Shown: positions 14,101 to 29,100, counted from the first letter of the stretch. The stretch: DNA of 64,000 nt from Tomocerus qinae (GCA_020055645.1 CM034548.1:34398201-34462200); one strand, 5' to 3'. The notes: a model not told the origin generated them from the letters alone. Program-made: numbers and translations.

Positions 14101-17100
14101 CATGAGAAATGTGCACTTAAGGCCTCAGTTAGAGGTGTAAGCTCTATATAATAAATTACGCAAATGTTGTACAACTGGGTTGATGAAAAAATTATTTTTG
14201 TTATGGGGCGGGTTATGGGTGGGGAAGTGGAGACTACGTGGAGCTAATAAAAAACTTTTTTTGCTTTGTGGGAGGGGGTTGGGTGGGGAAGTGGAGACTA
14301 CGTGGAGCTAATAAAAACTTTTTTGCTTTGTGGGAGGGGGGTTGGGTGGGGAAGTGGAGACTACGTGGAGCTAATAAAACTTTTTTACATGGTGGGAGGA
14401 GGATGGGCGGGGAAGTGGAGACTACGTGGAGCTAATAAAAATCTTTTTTTGGTTTGTGGGAGGGGAATGGGCGGGCCAGTGGAGACTATGTGGAGCTTAT
14501 AAAACTTTTTTTGCTTTGTGGGAGGGGGATGGGTGGGGAAGTAGAGACTACGGGGAACTAATAAAAATCTTTTTTTGGTTTGTGGGAGGGGAATGGGCGG
14601 GCCAGTGGAGACTAAGTGTGCGTAGTAAGGAAGGTTGTTGGTTGGGAGATACAGGCTATTGGGATTGGAATAAATGCAATGCAGTGAATAGACCGAGCCG
14701 AGCGAATAAGTAACATCTCATATTACCCTACAACATGAGAAATGTGCACATACATGCATATATATTTTATTCCTCAGTTAGAGGTGTAAGCTCTATATAT
14801 TAAATTACGCAAATGTTGTACAACTGAGTTGATGAAAAAATTATTTTTGTTTTTGGGCGGGGGAATGGGTGGGGAAGTGGAGATAACGTGGAGCTAATAA
14901 AAATCTTTTTTTGGTTTGTGGGAGGAGAATGGGCGGGCCAGTGGAGACTATGTGGAGCTTATAAAACTTTTTTTGTTTAAGGGAGGGGAATGGGTGGGGA
15001 AGTGGAGATTACGTGGAGCTAACAAAAATCATTTTTTGTTTAAGGGAGGGGAATGGGTGGGGAAGTGGAGATTACGTGGAGCTAATAGAAATCTTTTTTA
15101 CATGGTGGGAGGAGGATGGGTGGGGAAGTGGAGATTACGTGGAGCTAATAGAAATCTTTTTTTGGTTTGTGAGAGGGGAATTGGCGTGCCATTAGAGACT
15201 ATGTGGAGCTTATAAAACTTTTTTTGTATAAGGGAGGGGAATTGGTGGGGAAGTGGAGACAACGTGGAGCTTATAAATTATTTTTGCTTTGGGGAGAGGA
15301 AAGGGTGGGCATGTAAAGACTACGTGGAGCTTAACATTTTTTTGTTTAAGGCAGTGGAATGGGTTCTTTAAGAGGAGACTAATTGGAGCTAATAAAAATA
15401 TTTTTTTAGTTTGTAGGAGGGAAATGGGCGGGGAAGTGGGAACTACTTGGAGCTAATAAAAATATTTTTTGGGTTGTGAGAGGAATATGGGTGGGGAAAT
15501 GGGGACTAAAAACGTATTTTGGTCATGGGAAGGAATGTGTAGAAAAATGGGGAATACGTGGAGCTGATAAAATAATTTTTTGGTTTGAGGGTTAGGTTTT
15601 GAGGAGTTGAATCCACCTGAAACTGATAAAAATTATTTAGAGTGAAGAAAATTGGTGGGGAGCTGAAGATAGTAGGGAGCTGATAAAATTAGCGGGAGGG
15701 ATGGGGAAGGTGGAGACATTAGCCTGAAGCTGATATTATTTTAACTTAGGGAAAAGTAAGTAAAATTGTTTTTTTTGTTTAGTAGAGGGGAATAAATAGT
15801 GAAGCAGAGACAATACAATAATATAAGATATAGAGAATAATAGAAATATATTTTAATAGGGGAAAGTTGGTGAAAATTGAGGCTACATGAAACTTATATT
15901 TTGTTGTAAAAAAATTGCTCTTATTCATTTAGACGAACAATGAAAAAGACATAAAATGTGTAGTTTTGGGATCCACATTAATCCAGTTCTTGGGCCAAAG
16001 TAAGAACAATTTTAATATAACATATTGAAAAACTTTTATGGGAAGCGTGCGGGAAATGGTTATGGAGGGCGAAACGGATCTGTAATATAATTTTTTTGTT
16101 TTTAGTGGAGAAAAGAAGGGCAGATATCACATGGAAAATGTATGAGGCTGGTTAAATTTTTTTTATTTGGGGGGAGGGACTGGAGAGCAGAGCTAAAAAA
16201 ATTCGTTGATCTTACTAAATTAGGAGGGTTAGGAGGTGGGGATAACCTGATATATAAAACACGTTTACCGAACTAATAAAATTTTGGGTGCGAGTTGGGG
16301 CCTACATGAAACTGATTCATTGGTAGCTGGTAGTAGTTTTGGAAAATGGATAAGAAAATAGCATGGAGCTCAAAACAAGTATTTTGTAGATTGGAGGATT
16401 TGGTAGGGAATCGAGCATACATAGAACTTTGGTCTGGGGGAGGGCATTGTGTGAAGAAGTGGAGACACCATTTAGCAAATAGAAATTACTTTTTGTTAGG
16501 GAAGTCAATGCGTTGGAAAGTGGAGATTAAGTGGAGCTTTTAAAACTATTTTTTTGGGTTGGCGGATAGGTTGGGAAGTAGGAGACTACATCAAAGATAT
16601 TTATAATTGGTTAGGTAGATATGTTGGTTGGAAAATATTAATTTTTGGTTTCCTGTTAACTTTACTATTAATTTCTATTTTATGAATAAAGATTTTCGAA
16701 CAATTGCTACCGTGACGAAGTCACGGGTCGAGAACGGGCTCGTATTATATCTATAACAAGGTGTGCGTAAATAGTTTCTGTATGTGTGTATGTCGTAGTA
16801 TATAATTATGTGTTAGTTATGTGATTCGCAAGAACATTAGTTATTTCATTAACCTTGATATTGAAATAGTCGCAAAATAAATTATGTTTGACTCTAAAGC
16901 GTATAGGTACATTAATTAGCTATTTATTTCGGTATATGGATGGAAACTAAATGAGTAATTCTAATTTGGTATAGGAAATACGTCAGGATGTATGAAACAG
17001 AAAAAGATAAATTGATGGGCTTGGCGAGACAATAGAAACAAAAAGCACTGTTTAGATAGGAGACTTAAAAATGTGAAAAGTTGATTATCAAAGGCTGAGA

Positions 17101-20100
17101 GTGAAATGATTTGTGAGGAGAAATTGAATGGAAATGGACCATCATTTCGTCTGTATGGTAAAACCTCTTTGCAGTTTAACAACAATGAATCTCTTCTGAC
17201 TGAACTGATTGCATGAACTAATTGTAAAACTGCGAGTGAGTACACGGATACATTTGAATTGAGTTGGAGTTGCAATTTCTGCATGTCCATCTGTTCATAA
17301 TATAGTGGAAAGGTTTTAAGAAAAGTTTTTGAGGTGAATGGATTAGAGAAATTTTCTAGTCAGAGTCTAACCTCAATTTTGTATTTGACTGATGTGGAGT
17401 GGAAAAGAGTGCATTTCAAGTTTTGTGATTTTCATGTAGTACAATGCAAAAAAGTACAATTACCTACTATGTAAGTATGTATGTTACAAAAGCTACAATC
17501 GTGTGTCGTGTAGGATATTGCAGACAGTATTATATTTATTATGCATTAAATATGTTCAGCTCAGAGTGTAAAAGTAAATTCTGATATATGGATGGAAAAG
17601 GTTGCCTATGGCACTCAGGTGCATTGCATCCATATAGACAGGTGCTTCACACACACGTCTCTTATGTAGGTAGATGCACAATGTACTAAATCTTAGACTT
17701 ATGCCAAAAGAGTAGATCATTGAAAGCCCAATTTGAAACTTCACGACGTTTTCGTCTCATTACTTTGGCTTTTTAGTTGTTGTAGGTAACTGATTGTGAG
17801 TTTTTAACGACTCGCACTCTCACACATGTTTTTTGCACAGACCTGGTGGATTTGAGCTAGAGTGACCAGACAGGGTAGCCACATACATTTAGAATCATCC
17901 AAACCTTAACTACAGTCACACTTGGTCTCTGAAGAATTGGCATTAGCGCTCAAGAACGTTTTTTCTGTGCTCTATGTTGAAGGCAATGCAAAGTCGTACT
18001 ACTTTGTTGTTATTATTATTGTAGTAAAATCGAGATGTACTTAAGAAGGCATAAGCATATTTATTTATTGCCCGTACTTTTAAGAACCAAGCAGAAACTC
18101 GTCTTGAAATGGCATTAGCATAAAGTGTGTAAAACAGAGTATAGCGGTGGACATAAGATATATAGCGTTTATCGGGATATGTATTAACGTACTAGGATTA
18201 TATGGTGTATAATGTTTATTATATTGTTACGACCAACAGCTTCTGATCTCAAAGGAATATAATGATATACAGCTGAGACACAGTAATACCTGTACTGTAG
18301 CACAATTGCCTATTGAGATCTGTACAAGTAACAGAACCAAGAAGTTGTTTTTCTGTGTTGTTTGTAAGTCAAGTCCGTCAAGTCAACCTTTTCAAACTGG
18401 GATCGCAGTACTAGGCCTCTGCCTCTTGGCTATGTATACAAAACATAACAGGCCTTAACATTATCTACTATATAGTACTTTCGTACAATTACAATTTCAA
18501 TCTTGAAATCCTTTAATAGCTTCGCTTACCATCCAACAAGACTGAAATAGCTCATGGCATCGACAAATCTTGAGACGCGTAATAACAAATATAATTTAAT
18601 AGTTCCATCTTTAGCAAAAGAAAATCATCTGCGTCAAACTGCATATTTTTGTACAGCGATTTTTCTGAAAGGCATGTTTCTTGTCCATGCATAAAATGTT
18701 TCAGTCCTTCAGTCCTTCTTAATGTTTTGGTGTCAATTGTACCTTAAATACATGAAGTCATGAAGTATTAGATTCTAATTGGATACTATTCAGTTACATA
18801 AGGGTAGCGGCAGGAGCGATAGCAATAATATTATGTACGACATCATGTGAAAATGCAACTGGTCGTTCGTACATATAAATATGTAATATGATAATGAATT
18901 GTAAATTGGAATCATATCATATCCACTTACTTATGTGTATGCTAGTAGTACAATGACGTGAGAAAAGCGACAGAAAGATCAACGGCCGGAGAAGAGCGTA
19001 TGGATCTAAGATCTAATTCAAAATGACTGGCACCTTACCTTACACAGTACAATGTAATTGAATGAAATACTTTCTGTTGTTAAATGAGGACATGACCATT
19101 TCATTGTCTGCGATATTCATATTTATATTTAAGCATAATCATCTACCCTCTGTCTAACGCACCCGGTACAAAGTACAAACACATTGCTATTATTAGGTAC
19201 CTCTTTATATTAAATGTATTAGTTTACTTGAGACTTATAGCAAAAATGAGATATGGTAATTTTTTTACTATAAGGGATCCATAATTTCTATGCAAGAAAA
19301 TAATACGTAGTATAGCATCGTTTTCTTCAGAGACGATGTCACCAAATCTTTGTTTGTCCAACTCATTGTTTATTATTAAAAAACATGCAATCCACGAGTA
19401 CATAGATAATATAAGATATGCTGATAATGCTATGGCCCAGTCGATGAGACAGACAGACATGCGTTTCAGCAAACTATACATTAGAAAAATGAAGTTTAAT
19501 TATGACATCGAAATCTCGACACGGCATTTTATGATTTCTTATCCATGTTGTCGTACGCAATTAATTAATACCAAGCCCAATGTATTTTTTTCTGTTGCGT
19601 TTATTTTACTTTAATTTAAGCGTAGAAAGTACTAAATGTCAATTACTTTTATGTGTGTAGTGTAGCCAGTTATCAACCTTTCCCATTTCCTAATTCCTAC
19701 TACTAAAAATGTTGATTGAGCCAAAACTGTTTGTTCTGTAGTTCATGAAGTTATGCTTGTTTTCTATTTGCAATGAATATTAGCGTATCAATACTAGTAA
19801 ACGATGTATAAACAATGTATTTAGTTCTGTTTCAATGATGGTTTGGATGGTTGTCTTGAATTTGTTGGGATTCTATACATCAATGCATAGGCCACCCACT
19901 CACATTACACTTTTAGCGTTTCCCGTATCGAGGCAACATTTTCTGACGTTCATCATTATCCTTCTCCGACTTAGAGGCTGAGATAGATTTTATTGTAAAA
20001 TGTTTTTTCTGTGTCGTCGGCATAAATAGCATTGCCTTTACATTTGTTGAAGAAATTCTCTGACCACGTAATGTCTGAGTATGTTTTATCAACAGTAAAC

Positions 20101-23100
20101 ATGTTTTGGCAGAATTGTGTAGAATTACATTCTATCTTTACATAAATCAAAGCAAGTCAAACAAATTTTATACCATGAAACCCATTTCAATTTCAAAGAG
20201 TCTCCAGTTTCCTAGAAATGTAAACCATCATACTTAATTCAGTTATGAGCATCAAATTGGTACTAATGACTGGCTCGTAGATGTATAAGCTATGATGCTG
20301 ATAGAAGATTAAGTTATGAATACAAAACCCACGCTGCTTATGTATACTTTGTGAAAACAACTTCGTTTGGAAATGTTGAAAGCCCTCAATTAGCTGTTGT
20401 ATAAGCTATTGTTAATAGAGCGGAATAAAAATTGATTTCGTCAAAGTATTTTCAACTGTAGGAGTTTAAAAGACCATCCTTTTAGTTTCATGGCTCAATA
20501 TGTGCTTGTTAATCTTCTGTAAACAACGTCATTCCACTTTAGAATACAAAATGTTGTATAATTTTGGTAGAGCGACAAGAAAAGAAAATACAAGCAATCA
20601 AAATGATATCAGAGAAAGTCAGAGCAACTGTGGGATGAGCTATTCTTCGAAATCAAAGACATACAATATAGCTTTATTTAAATTACTATGTAATTTGCGA
20701 TATCTCTACTTTATTCCATTTACAACGAGATTGGTTTGACCCATTTTACATATGTATAAATATGTTATTGCGACGTTGGGTTTATTTTTTTGCTTACAGC
20801 CAATAGGAGATGATAGACGGAGATATAGTTAAAATCGGAAGGTTGCTGTTACTATTATGTATGACTACAAATTATATACATCGCAGAAGGTACTAATCTG
20901 TTTTTCTCAGAAATCTTAGGAAGAAGTGTGCTACATCCTACACACACTATAACAATTTAACAGTAAGAAGCTGAAAGTATTTGTATTTTGGTTTGCATCG
21001 TCCATGGCTTACTTTTCCTGCGAAGCGAAAATAAACCTAACAAATGACAATTTTGTTGCAAAAAAGTTAATTACTAATTATTAATGTTTTATGATTTGGT
21101 GGCTAAATGGCTAACTGAGTGTGTAATTTCTAGCCACATTTCATCAGCCATTTCATTTAGCCAGTAGCCAAAATAACCAAGAAAAGGGATACCATGTGAA
21201 TATGAACTATGAAGGAACATTTCTGGTTTGGCATTTTATATTTGTATTGATTTACATTTGGTGCTGCTTGTATTCAACATCCCATGCAATTCAGCAAGGC
21301 AATGTTTATCACAACTATTTCAAACTGTTGGCTGGTTAAATTTCTTTTTAGTCAGCTAAAATGGAACACTATATAGTATAGCAAGCAACCTGTACGACCT
21401 GTAGCCTTCTTATAGGACACCCGTGACAGGGCCGTGACCTCTCGAATGAGATATTTCAAGAATTTCTACAAGGCCAGATAATTAAAGTTAAATTGGTTTC
21501 TGAGTGGGTGCTTCGGATTTTGTCCATTCTAAGATTTTAATTTTGCAATGATTTCAAGACTAAAATTTGAACTAATTGGCTCATTGATTGTATGCATTCT
21601 ACAAATTTATTACTCGGGAATTCTTTATTTGAAAGATCTACAGATTCTTGCCGATAAACCAGTTACAGATATTTCAATATATGTTTGACCTATTTACAAA
21701 TTAAAGTATTACAATAATAGGACTAACAGCCTTACTCCATACGCAATGAAACAGTATTATCAAGTCCATTCGCATAGGGTTAACTTCAATGTTTTAGTAT
21801 TTGAGCTGAATGAGTTGAAAACATTATAATTATGTATTAGAGTTGTAACATCTTTACATTTTGATGTATTACAAACGCAATCTATTCACAATGATGTTGA
21901 GTTGTTAAACGTCGAAGAAAGTTTTTCATTTGATAGGTAAGTAGCAGGTACTTTGATCCATCAAGATGATTACTCAATTATTATTATTATTACGTTTAGG
22001 TTACTGTTTTCCACGTCGCTACTCTTAAGTACATATTATATCCTTGGGTATTGTATACCTACCAAGTCACTTAACTTCCTTCTTACGTATGGCTGTGCTT
22101 AGTTTTCTGTTGCAAATACTAGTTTGACTAGTCATTTACAAAATACACTACGTTTTGTTGTGTAGGTTAGTAGTACAACAAAAGAAATAATTGCATTAGG
22201 TCGTTACGTACCTTATGCTACTTGCGGTTGACAGCTATGACAGATCCTACCTTAAATAGTGTTAATGGAAGTAATTAGTGACGTGCTAATTACTAGTTAG
22301 TTAGTAATTATAAAATAATTGAATTACATTTTGTAAATGGACTTATAGTAAAGATAATCTAATTTTGACAACTAATTTTCTTATTTCAGTTGGAGAAAGC
22401 CAACGACCAGTTCATAAAGCCATTAGATGACTTTAGGAAAAAGAAGATTGGTGTGGTTAAGGTACGTTGAAATTAAAATGACTTTTTAATAACATTTGGG
22501 ATGTGATAAATTCATTTACGTACTAATTGACTACTCATTAAAGTTAGTACCTTGTTAATACTATTCAGGATGGAAAGAAGAAGTTTGAAAAGCAAACAAC
22601 AAAATTTTGTCAGAGTCAAGAGCGTTACCTGAATTTATCTACAAGAAAGCAAGATACGATTCTTCAAGAGGTAAGAAAACTTATGAAATGTCTTCACCTT
22701 GTAGTATGGCCTTTAGCTGTATTTTTCTATTTATTATTATTTATTGCGTTATCCAAACAGTAGTTCAGAAGGATAGTGAAAAATAGTCTATTCAGTTTTG
22801 AAGATGAAAGATATAGTGACAGAAAATAACATGGGATGTGGAAAAAACTAATTTACTGCTTTGATTTGTAGGTATTACCTGGCGCGTGGTATAAAGTATA
22901 TGTAGAACAAAGAAACATCGTTCAGAAGTTAATTTTAAATTGGGTACATGTGGATGTAAGGTTTCCAGAAAGAGCAGATTGTGTATAACTGATATAAGTC
23001 AAAGGATCAAGTGATGAATAAGTTAGCTTTATGGATGGTAGTTAATTAGTTTGTACTAATTAAGAATATTCGGGAAGAGGCATCAAGAGAAATCTGGAAC

Positions 23101-26100
23101 AAAGTTGTATTATATTCTAGTTCGTTGAATCCGGTAATTGCTATTAAAATAAGCAATTTTTTTTGGTGATGTGGAGTTAGCGGAATTGGATTTGACAATT
23201 TGCGTAAGAAGTGAGTATACACATGCCAGAGATTCTTACCTAGGTCAATTCGGTACAGTTCCAGAAATGCTCTGTATAATATTTGTGTACTGGAAGTAGC
23301 ATCTACTTAGTGCATAGAAGCGATTGCAATCAGTGCAATTTGCCCGCTGAGTCCCATGAGTGTCACGCTGGAGTCAGTCATATACATCATACTTGGAAGG
23401 AAAAGACATGAATGTCGTCTCAGATTCCATATGCATGGGTTTTGTTTCTTATATTTGCAGCGCATTACTTTTGCCAGCTGAGCAATTTCGTTAGTTCAAC
23501 TTAAAATCTGACTTGACTCCATGTTCAAACATATGGAATGCTTTTCCAGTGAATCTGTACGTGCTCGCAAAAGAAATTGTCACGTTGTTCTCCTTCCTTG
23601 TAATCTGAGAACAGATTGCTTGACTTGATACACTTGCAAATCATTTCATATGGTGAAGAAGAGCTGTCCTTGTACCTAACTGCCACAATTTTTAGATATC
23701 CTCAAGACAAACTATATTATTCCAGAGATGTTCGTTCCTAATAAATTCATATTTTCCATCTTCACTGTCAGATGCATGGGAATAAACGTCCGCTGCACCT
23801 CCAGAATAAATCCACTACAAATTTGTTATGCTAATGTGGATTCACGAGATTATGTTTTTATTGCTCTCCTCAATCATTAAAATGCAATCGATTGACATCG
23901 TTTATTGACACAATGTTTCTAATTTAAGGATTAGAACCCCTTTAACAACTTTGTAGAAAGTCATTTGGGTATACACTCTCTAGTAGCTCTTCTCCGCCTA
24001 CATATTGAGTCTCGTTAAGTATTTTTGTCAATAAAATTCTATTTATACCTTTATGGCTGTGATATCTTTGACTGTAGCTACCTAGAAATATTCTATTTCT
24101 GTACCCATTAGAGGCGTTCACCACATTCCAAGCACCTATTGTTACAATTAGCTTCTCATCATGTATGTGAAAGGAATTGATTACTTACTCCAATCATGAA
24201 TGTCTAGTACAACATGAGAATTGTCATGGATAATTGTAGCTTCAATTGCAATGCTCATCTAGTGAAATAATTGAGTGGCTAAAATCGATCGTTCCGGCTG
24301 AATGGTAGCGCAATGAATCGGAGAAGAATATCTGTTGAACCAAAATAACCCGGGTATTCTCCTTTATTCGATTTACGGATTGCCTACTGGCTGATGTTGA
24401 GTTTCCTATTTTTCATCAGATCTATAAATGTGTAGGATGTAATAAAAGTGTACTTCTGCAAACTATTAACTCGTCTGTCCTGTCTTTTTTGTTGCGGATG
24501 TCCGAATTCTGTTTCTGTGTTACTTCATTCCAATCAGCAGTCTAGTCTGAATCTGTCCACTGTAATATTATAGTATAGAAATGAGCTTGTATAATATATG
24601 AATTCACCAAACCTTGTTCGTATATGTTCATAATATTTATATACAAGCATTATACTACCATTATCTACAGACAAGATTATGGTACAGGTACCTAGTTAGA
24701 CTAGAACTATGATGTTGAGGATTTAAAAGAAAGTCATAGCTCTAATAAGTAGCATAGTCACTTCATGAAAAAGCAAGGATGAGATTATTTCAACGCTTCA
24801 GCTACGGAATCCTATTGTGTGTGTTAACCAGAAAATGTACTACTACTGTGTCCATAGCGTGTTGTAACGAGAAATTCCCAACATTAGAGACCATACTATA
24901 TTAACAATGAAACAACCAAATCAAGTTTTGCTATTAATTATAGAAACACAATTATTATCGTATTAATGAACTGATAAAAATCAAATTTAAAACAAGTTAT
25001 TTTAAAGCGTATTGTATGAAAATAGGAAAAATATTTCGGATACGAAATAAACGGTATTTTAAATTTGTGGAGGCGGAAGGTTTGTAAAGTTGTGTAATGC
25101 AGGGTGTATAGGATATGATTTTGGAAGTAAACAGAGCCAGCTGTAGAGAAGCAGAACATGTTGCTATGCTGCATTCAGTTTGGGAAAGGCTGTGTATGTC
25201 GTGTGTGGAAATCCGTGTTATATAAAAAGCTTTCTCTCCCTTCTATGGGGGAAAGTCTGTAGCTGTATGTAACTGTAGTGGGGTGTATAAAGTATTTTGG
25301 ATTATATATAGAATGTTATGTGATATGTAGATGCTGCTGGGGATGCAGTATCTATACATAGATATCTGTATAAGGAAGTGTGCATTGCATTGGGCAAGAT
25401 ATGAATATACACACGTAATAGATTTCCCTGAGACTGTTATGGAGTGTAGGAACTTTCTACTTTCCACTTACTATATGTGAAATGTTCCTTCCCTTTTCCA
25501 GCTACTAAAACACGCACAGAAACAGACGGAATGTTATTCGGTTCGTTTCTATGGATAAGCTTTTTGAGTTGGTTGGTTTGGCTATATATGTATGTATGTT
25601 TGCAGGGATAGAAGTTTTTAAGTTTAAATATCTGTCGTAATATATATACGGTGTTTCTTCTGCCTCGTTGCTCTTATTGCTCCATGATGATATAGATTTC
25701 ACTCAGCGCACATACAGAGAGGGTTGTTTAGGTGTCTAGGTGTGTATTGTTGTGTCTCGCTCCTAAATAGTGTCTTTATATAGGATATATATGGATATTA
25801 TAATAAGCATAGCAGGGGAAAGTGCTACAGAGAAAGGAGCATATCCTAATTCTAAAAGGAGAGAAGGAAAGCCAACGCATGACATTTCATTCCGTATACA
25901 TTGAATTTCTATTGCATGTGTGCCTGCCCTGTGATATTCTACTATTGTTTTTGTGCAAGTGGACATTCATATATAGTTTATCTAACGTTGCGAATTTGCA
26001 TTCCAGTTGAATCGAATTGAATGAAATTGATTTGACTTGTCTAGCCGTCGTCCTCTTCCTCACTTTAACTTAAGAGAAAGTCAAATTAGTGGAAAGAGAA

Positions 26101-29100
26101 AGCAGTTGGATAAGAAGGCAACGAAAGGAGTTCACGCCACTAGAAATCGTTATAATCGACGACATCAAAACATTACACTTTGCACTATTCTCTCTCTCTC
26201 TCTGACTCTCCACTTTAAACATTATGTAACCGTATTTAACATATTATAAACAGTAGACGTACCATTTCCTACCTTCTTAATACTATTGTAATATACTTTG
26301 AGTTCGAATGGGATTCCTCTCTGTGGTTATAATCTGGGAGCTAAATACTAGATCAAAGTCAGTACTTATAACTCAAATGTTTTCGTAAATAAACAAACTG
26401 ATGGTTCAAATTGTTTACCAATGGAGTAACCCATTTGTAAATGAGGGGAGTACTAAATGAGCTAATAAGTAATGGTGTGATTAATAGTGACTTTGAGTCG
26501 TTTGTGAAGACTAGAGGTAAATCATTACATAGAATTTGAAATAACAACTTTCAAAGGAATAGTGCACAAAGTGTTTTCCTTCTTCGTGCCGTCCCACCTT
26601 CGGGTTCCTCGTTTTTCATCGTTTTCGCCGTGTTTTACCTACTCATCCAATTAGTATTAGCTTTTTAAACTCTAAGTGTGCATTGTAAATTAGCAAATTA
26701 CCTGTTACTACAAATTGTCGACTTACCCAAACCAACGGCAATTAATAGTTATAGTTACCAACGTTGTCTACGATTATTACTAACTACTACAAGGTACGTG
26801 TGTCTGAATGGACGTTCTCAGTGCTTTCTGAAAATAGTGATATTGTACCATTGTGTATTCATCATTTGGAGAATTACCAAATCTGAGCGAAAAAAAACTA
26901 ATTAATGAGAACTGTTGTATTGTTTAGCATTAAATGAGTACGGAGTAAAATGTAATGCTAGAGAATGGAAAAGCCATGTGCGATATTTATTTCCTGGTAT
27001 AGATGGAAAAAAGATTAATTGTTAGAAATTCAAGGAAATAGTAAAATGGCTCCGAAAAGGTGATGAAGATCTGACTCATTAGCGCTGGTGATAAGCGTCA
27101 AAAAGTCAATTTGTCTTTCTCTGTACATACACTACGTGTTTGAGTAGTACGGCTTTATAGAGTTATGGTCAATTAAAAATCAGCTACAACAGTACGTGCT
27201 ACGATTCATAGGATACGTCGTAGAAAAAATTTGGAAGAAAAATGCCGGGATCCCATTGGTAAGTCACATTGACGTCATTTAAATACAATAGAGACTTTAT
27301 GTAATTTAATAGTAGTTTGTGTTAAAAGGGATTTTTGCATATAGAAAATTGCGGTGTAATTGTTTATGGTGATTGCACCTGTCAGAAAAATGAGATGATA
27401 ATGAAACAGCAGAAAGGGCCATTAGCCGTCTTAGACGTAAAAATAAAAATCAAGGCCTTCTCTACCTCCTGGTAATTAGAAAAGAGAGATTTCAAGTTGA
27501 CAAGTCGTCACAGAAACACAGAGTTTCCAATTACATGATTACTCTACAATTACGATTAGCATACAAGAGATTGGATACCTGAAAAGATCTCTCCTCCTAT
27601 GCTATGCGCTCGTATATCTATGTAGTGAGTAGTAAGTAGTAGAATTCTGCCTGTGGTAGAATGTATGTAATACATATTGAGAGTGTACATATGTAGATGG
27701 GGGATAGAAATGCATTTGCGGAGAGATGAAATGATTGTGAATTCATAACTCTGTGTACTTGGGTAGATAGATGGGACAGAGTGGAGGATTGCATTGATGG
27801 GATGCATGATAAGTGTAACTGCACATTTGATATGCGTACTGCCACTCTTCTCTATGTGATCTGTTGTCTGAGTTGTGAGGAGGTGCTGACAAATTATACT
27901 TGGCTTGGATGTTGTACTGGCAGGCAGGACTGATGTGATCTACTCTGATTTGAGGCTGTGAAGCGTTGAGCAGAAAGCGATTACTACTATTACCCGACCT
28001 GTCCCGTACATTTTTACTATACATCTCCACCTTTAGTTGACTTAAGATAGGGCACAGATCAACATTGTGGATACTCACACACAGTACTTGCTCCATTTGA
28101 TACAAAATCTGTCTCTGCACTCTCTCTCCACATCCTATACACATCCAATCAGATTGGTCATAACTAAATCCTTCTATTGCACATCTTCAAGAGTTGTCGA
28201 AGAGCTGAGGATTTTATCCAGGACATGGCCAAAGACCCTTCTGACATTGCCTACCCCTTCTCTGCTCACATCCCCCAACCTGGTAACCTTTCTCCTGACT
28301 GACTATAAATAAGGCAGACCCGACACTCTAACAGCCATTCCTCCTCCTTACTGCGATCTTAAAACTTACCATACCAATGTCAACTGGACAACTTCCTCCG
28401 CCAATCTATCTTCAGCATCTGCCAACTCTTCTGCTCCAATCTCATCTTTCCTCTAAAAATTATTAGCTCCCTGTGACTATTCTCTCTCTCTCTCTTTCTC
28501 ACTCTCTCCTCATAACTTTCTTCCACTTTCACTCCCCACTCAACATTTCTCAACCTTTGTGCTACTTTAAATTATATTGTAAAAAACCGTAACTTTCACT
28601 CAATTATTATTCTGAAAGTTTATTTTTCCAATTTTCCTTTTTAAACCTAGTCAAATAATATCAGTTTGCAAATAAGTTTTATTTATTTGTTAGATTCTAA
28701 GTATTTTTTAACTACATCTCATCATTTTTTTTTATTTTTTTATTTTTTAACTATATCTCATCATTTCCCCATTTTTATTTAGTTTTTTCTGTGCTTCTAC
28801 AAACTAATGTAAACTCCTTTATTCCATTTCTTATCCTATCAATATACAGTGTTAGCAAGAACATTTGTAGTTTATGTGGTCTTAATCTTTCTCAACTTAT
28901 TCCTGCAGTCGACTTGTATGTTGCAATTGCTGCAGCGTTATAAATAATCCATTCCAACTTCGTCACTCCTTTGATAAACGATAAACATTAATACACATAA
29001 AATATCAAAGCAAAAAAAGTTAGCAAAACATTTCTCGTTCAACTGAAACTTTCACTTTTGAAGAAAAATGTTGTAAATGCCAGGTCAATATAGTAGTTTA

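Noticed and set aside
14238..15215. Open frames encoding a repeated [19 protein letters not shown] peptide
   Set aside because: They follow the 61-64 bp minisatellite, whose period is close to a multiple of three. Both overlapping frames stay open, units vary in length and would shift frame, and the region is inside a Graf intron.
16961..17290. 109-codon antisense frame in intron a
   Set aside because: Low-complexity Leu/Ser/Phe-rich translation of AT-rich DNA, without supporting signals.
26188..26210. CT-dinucleotide run
   Set aside because: Ordinary microsatellite without other structure; a similar run occurs near 28480.
27556..27845. Antisense frames of 75-83 codons in intron c
   Set aside because: Overlapping frames on the same strand with low complexity; no homology or splice signals.
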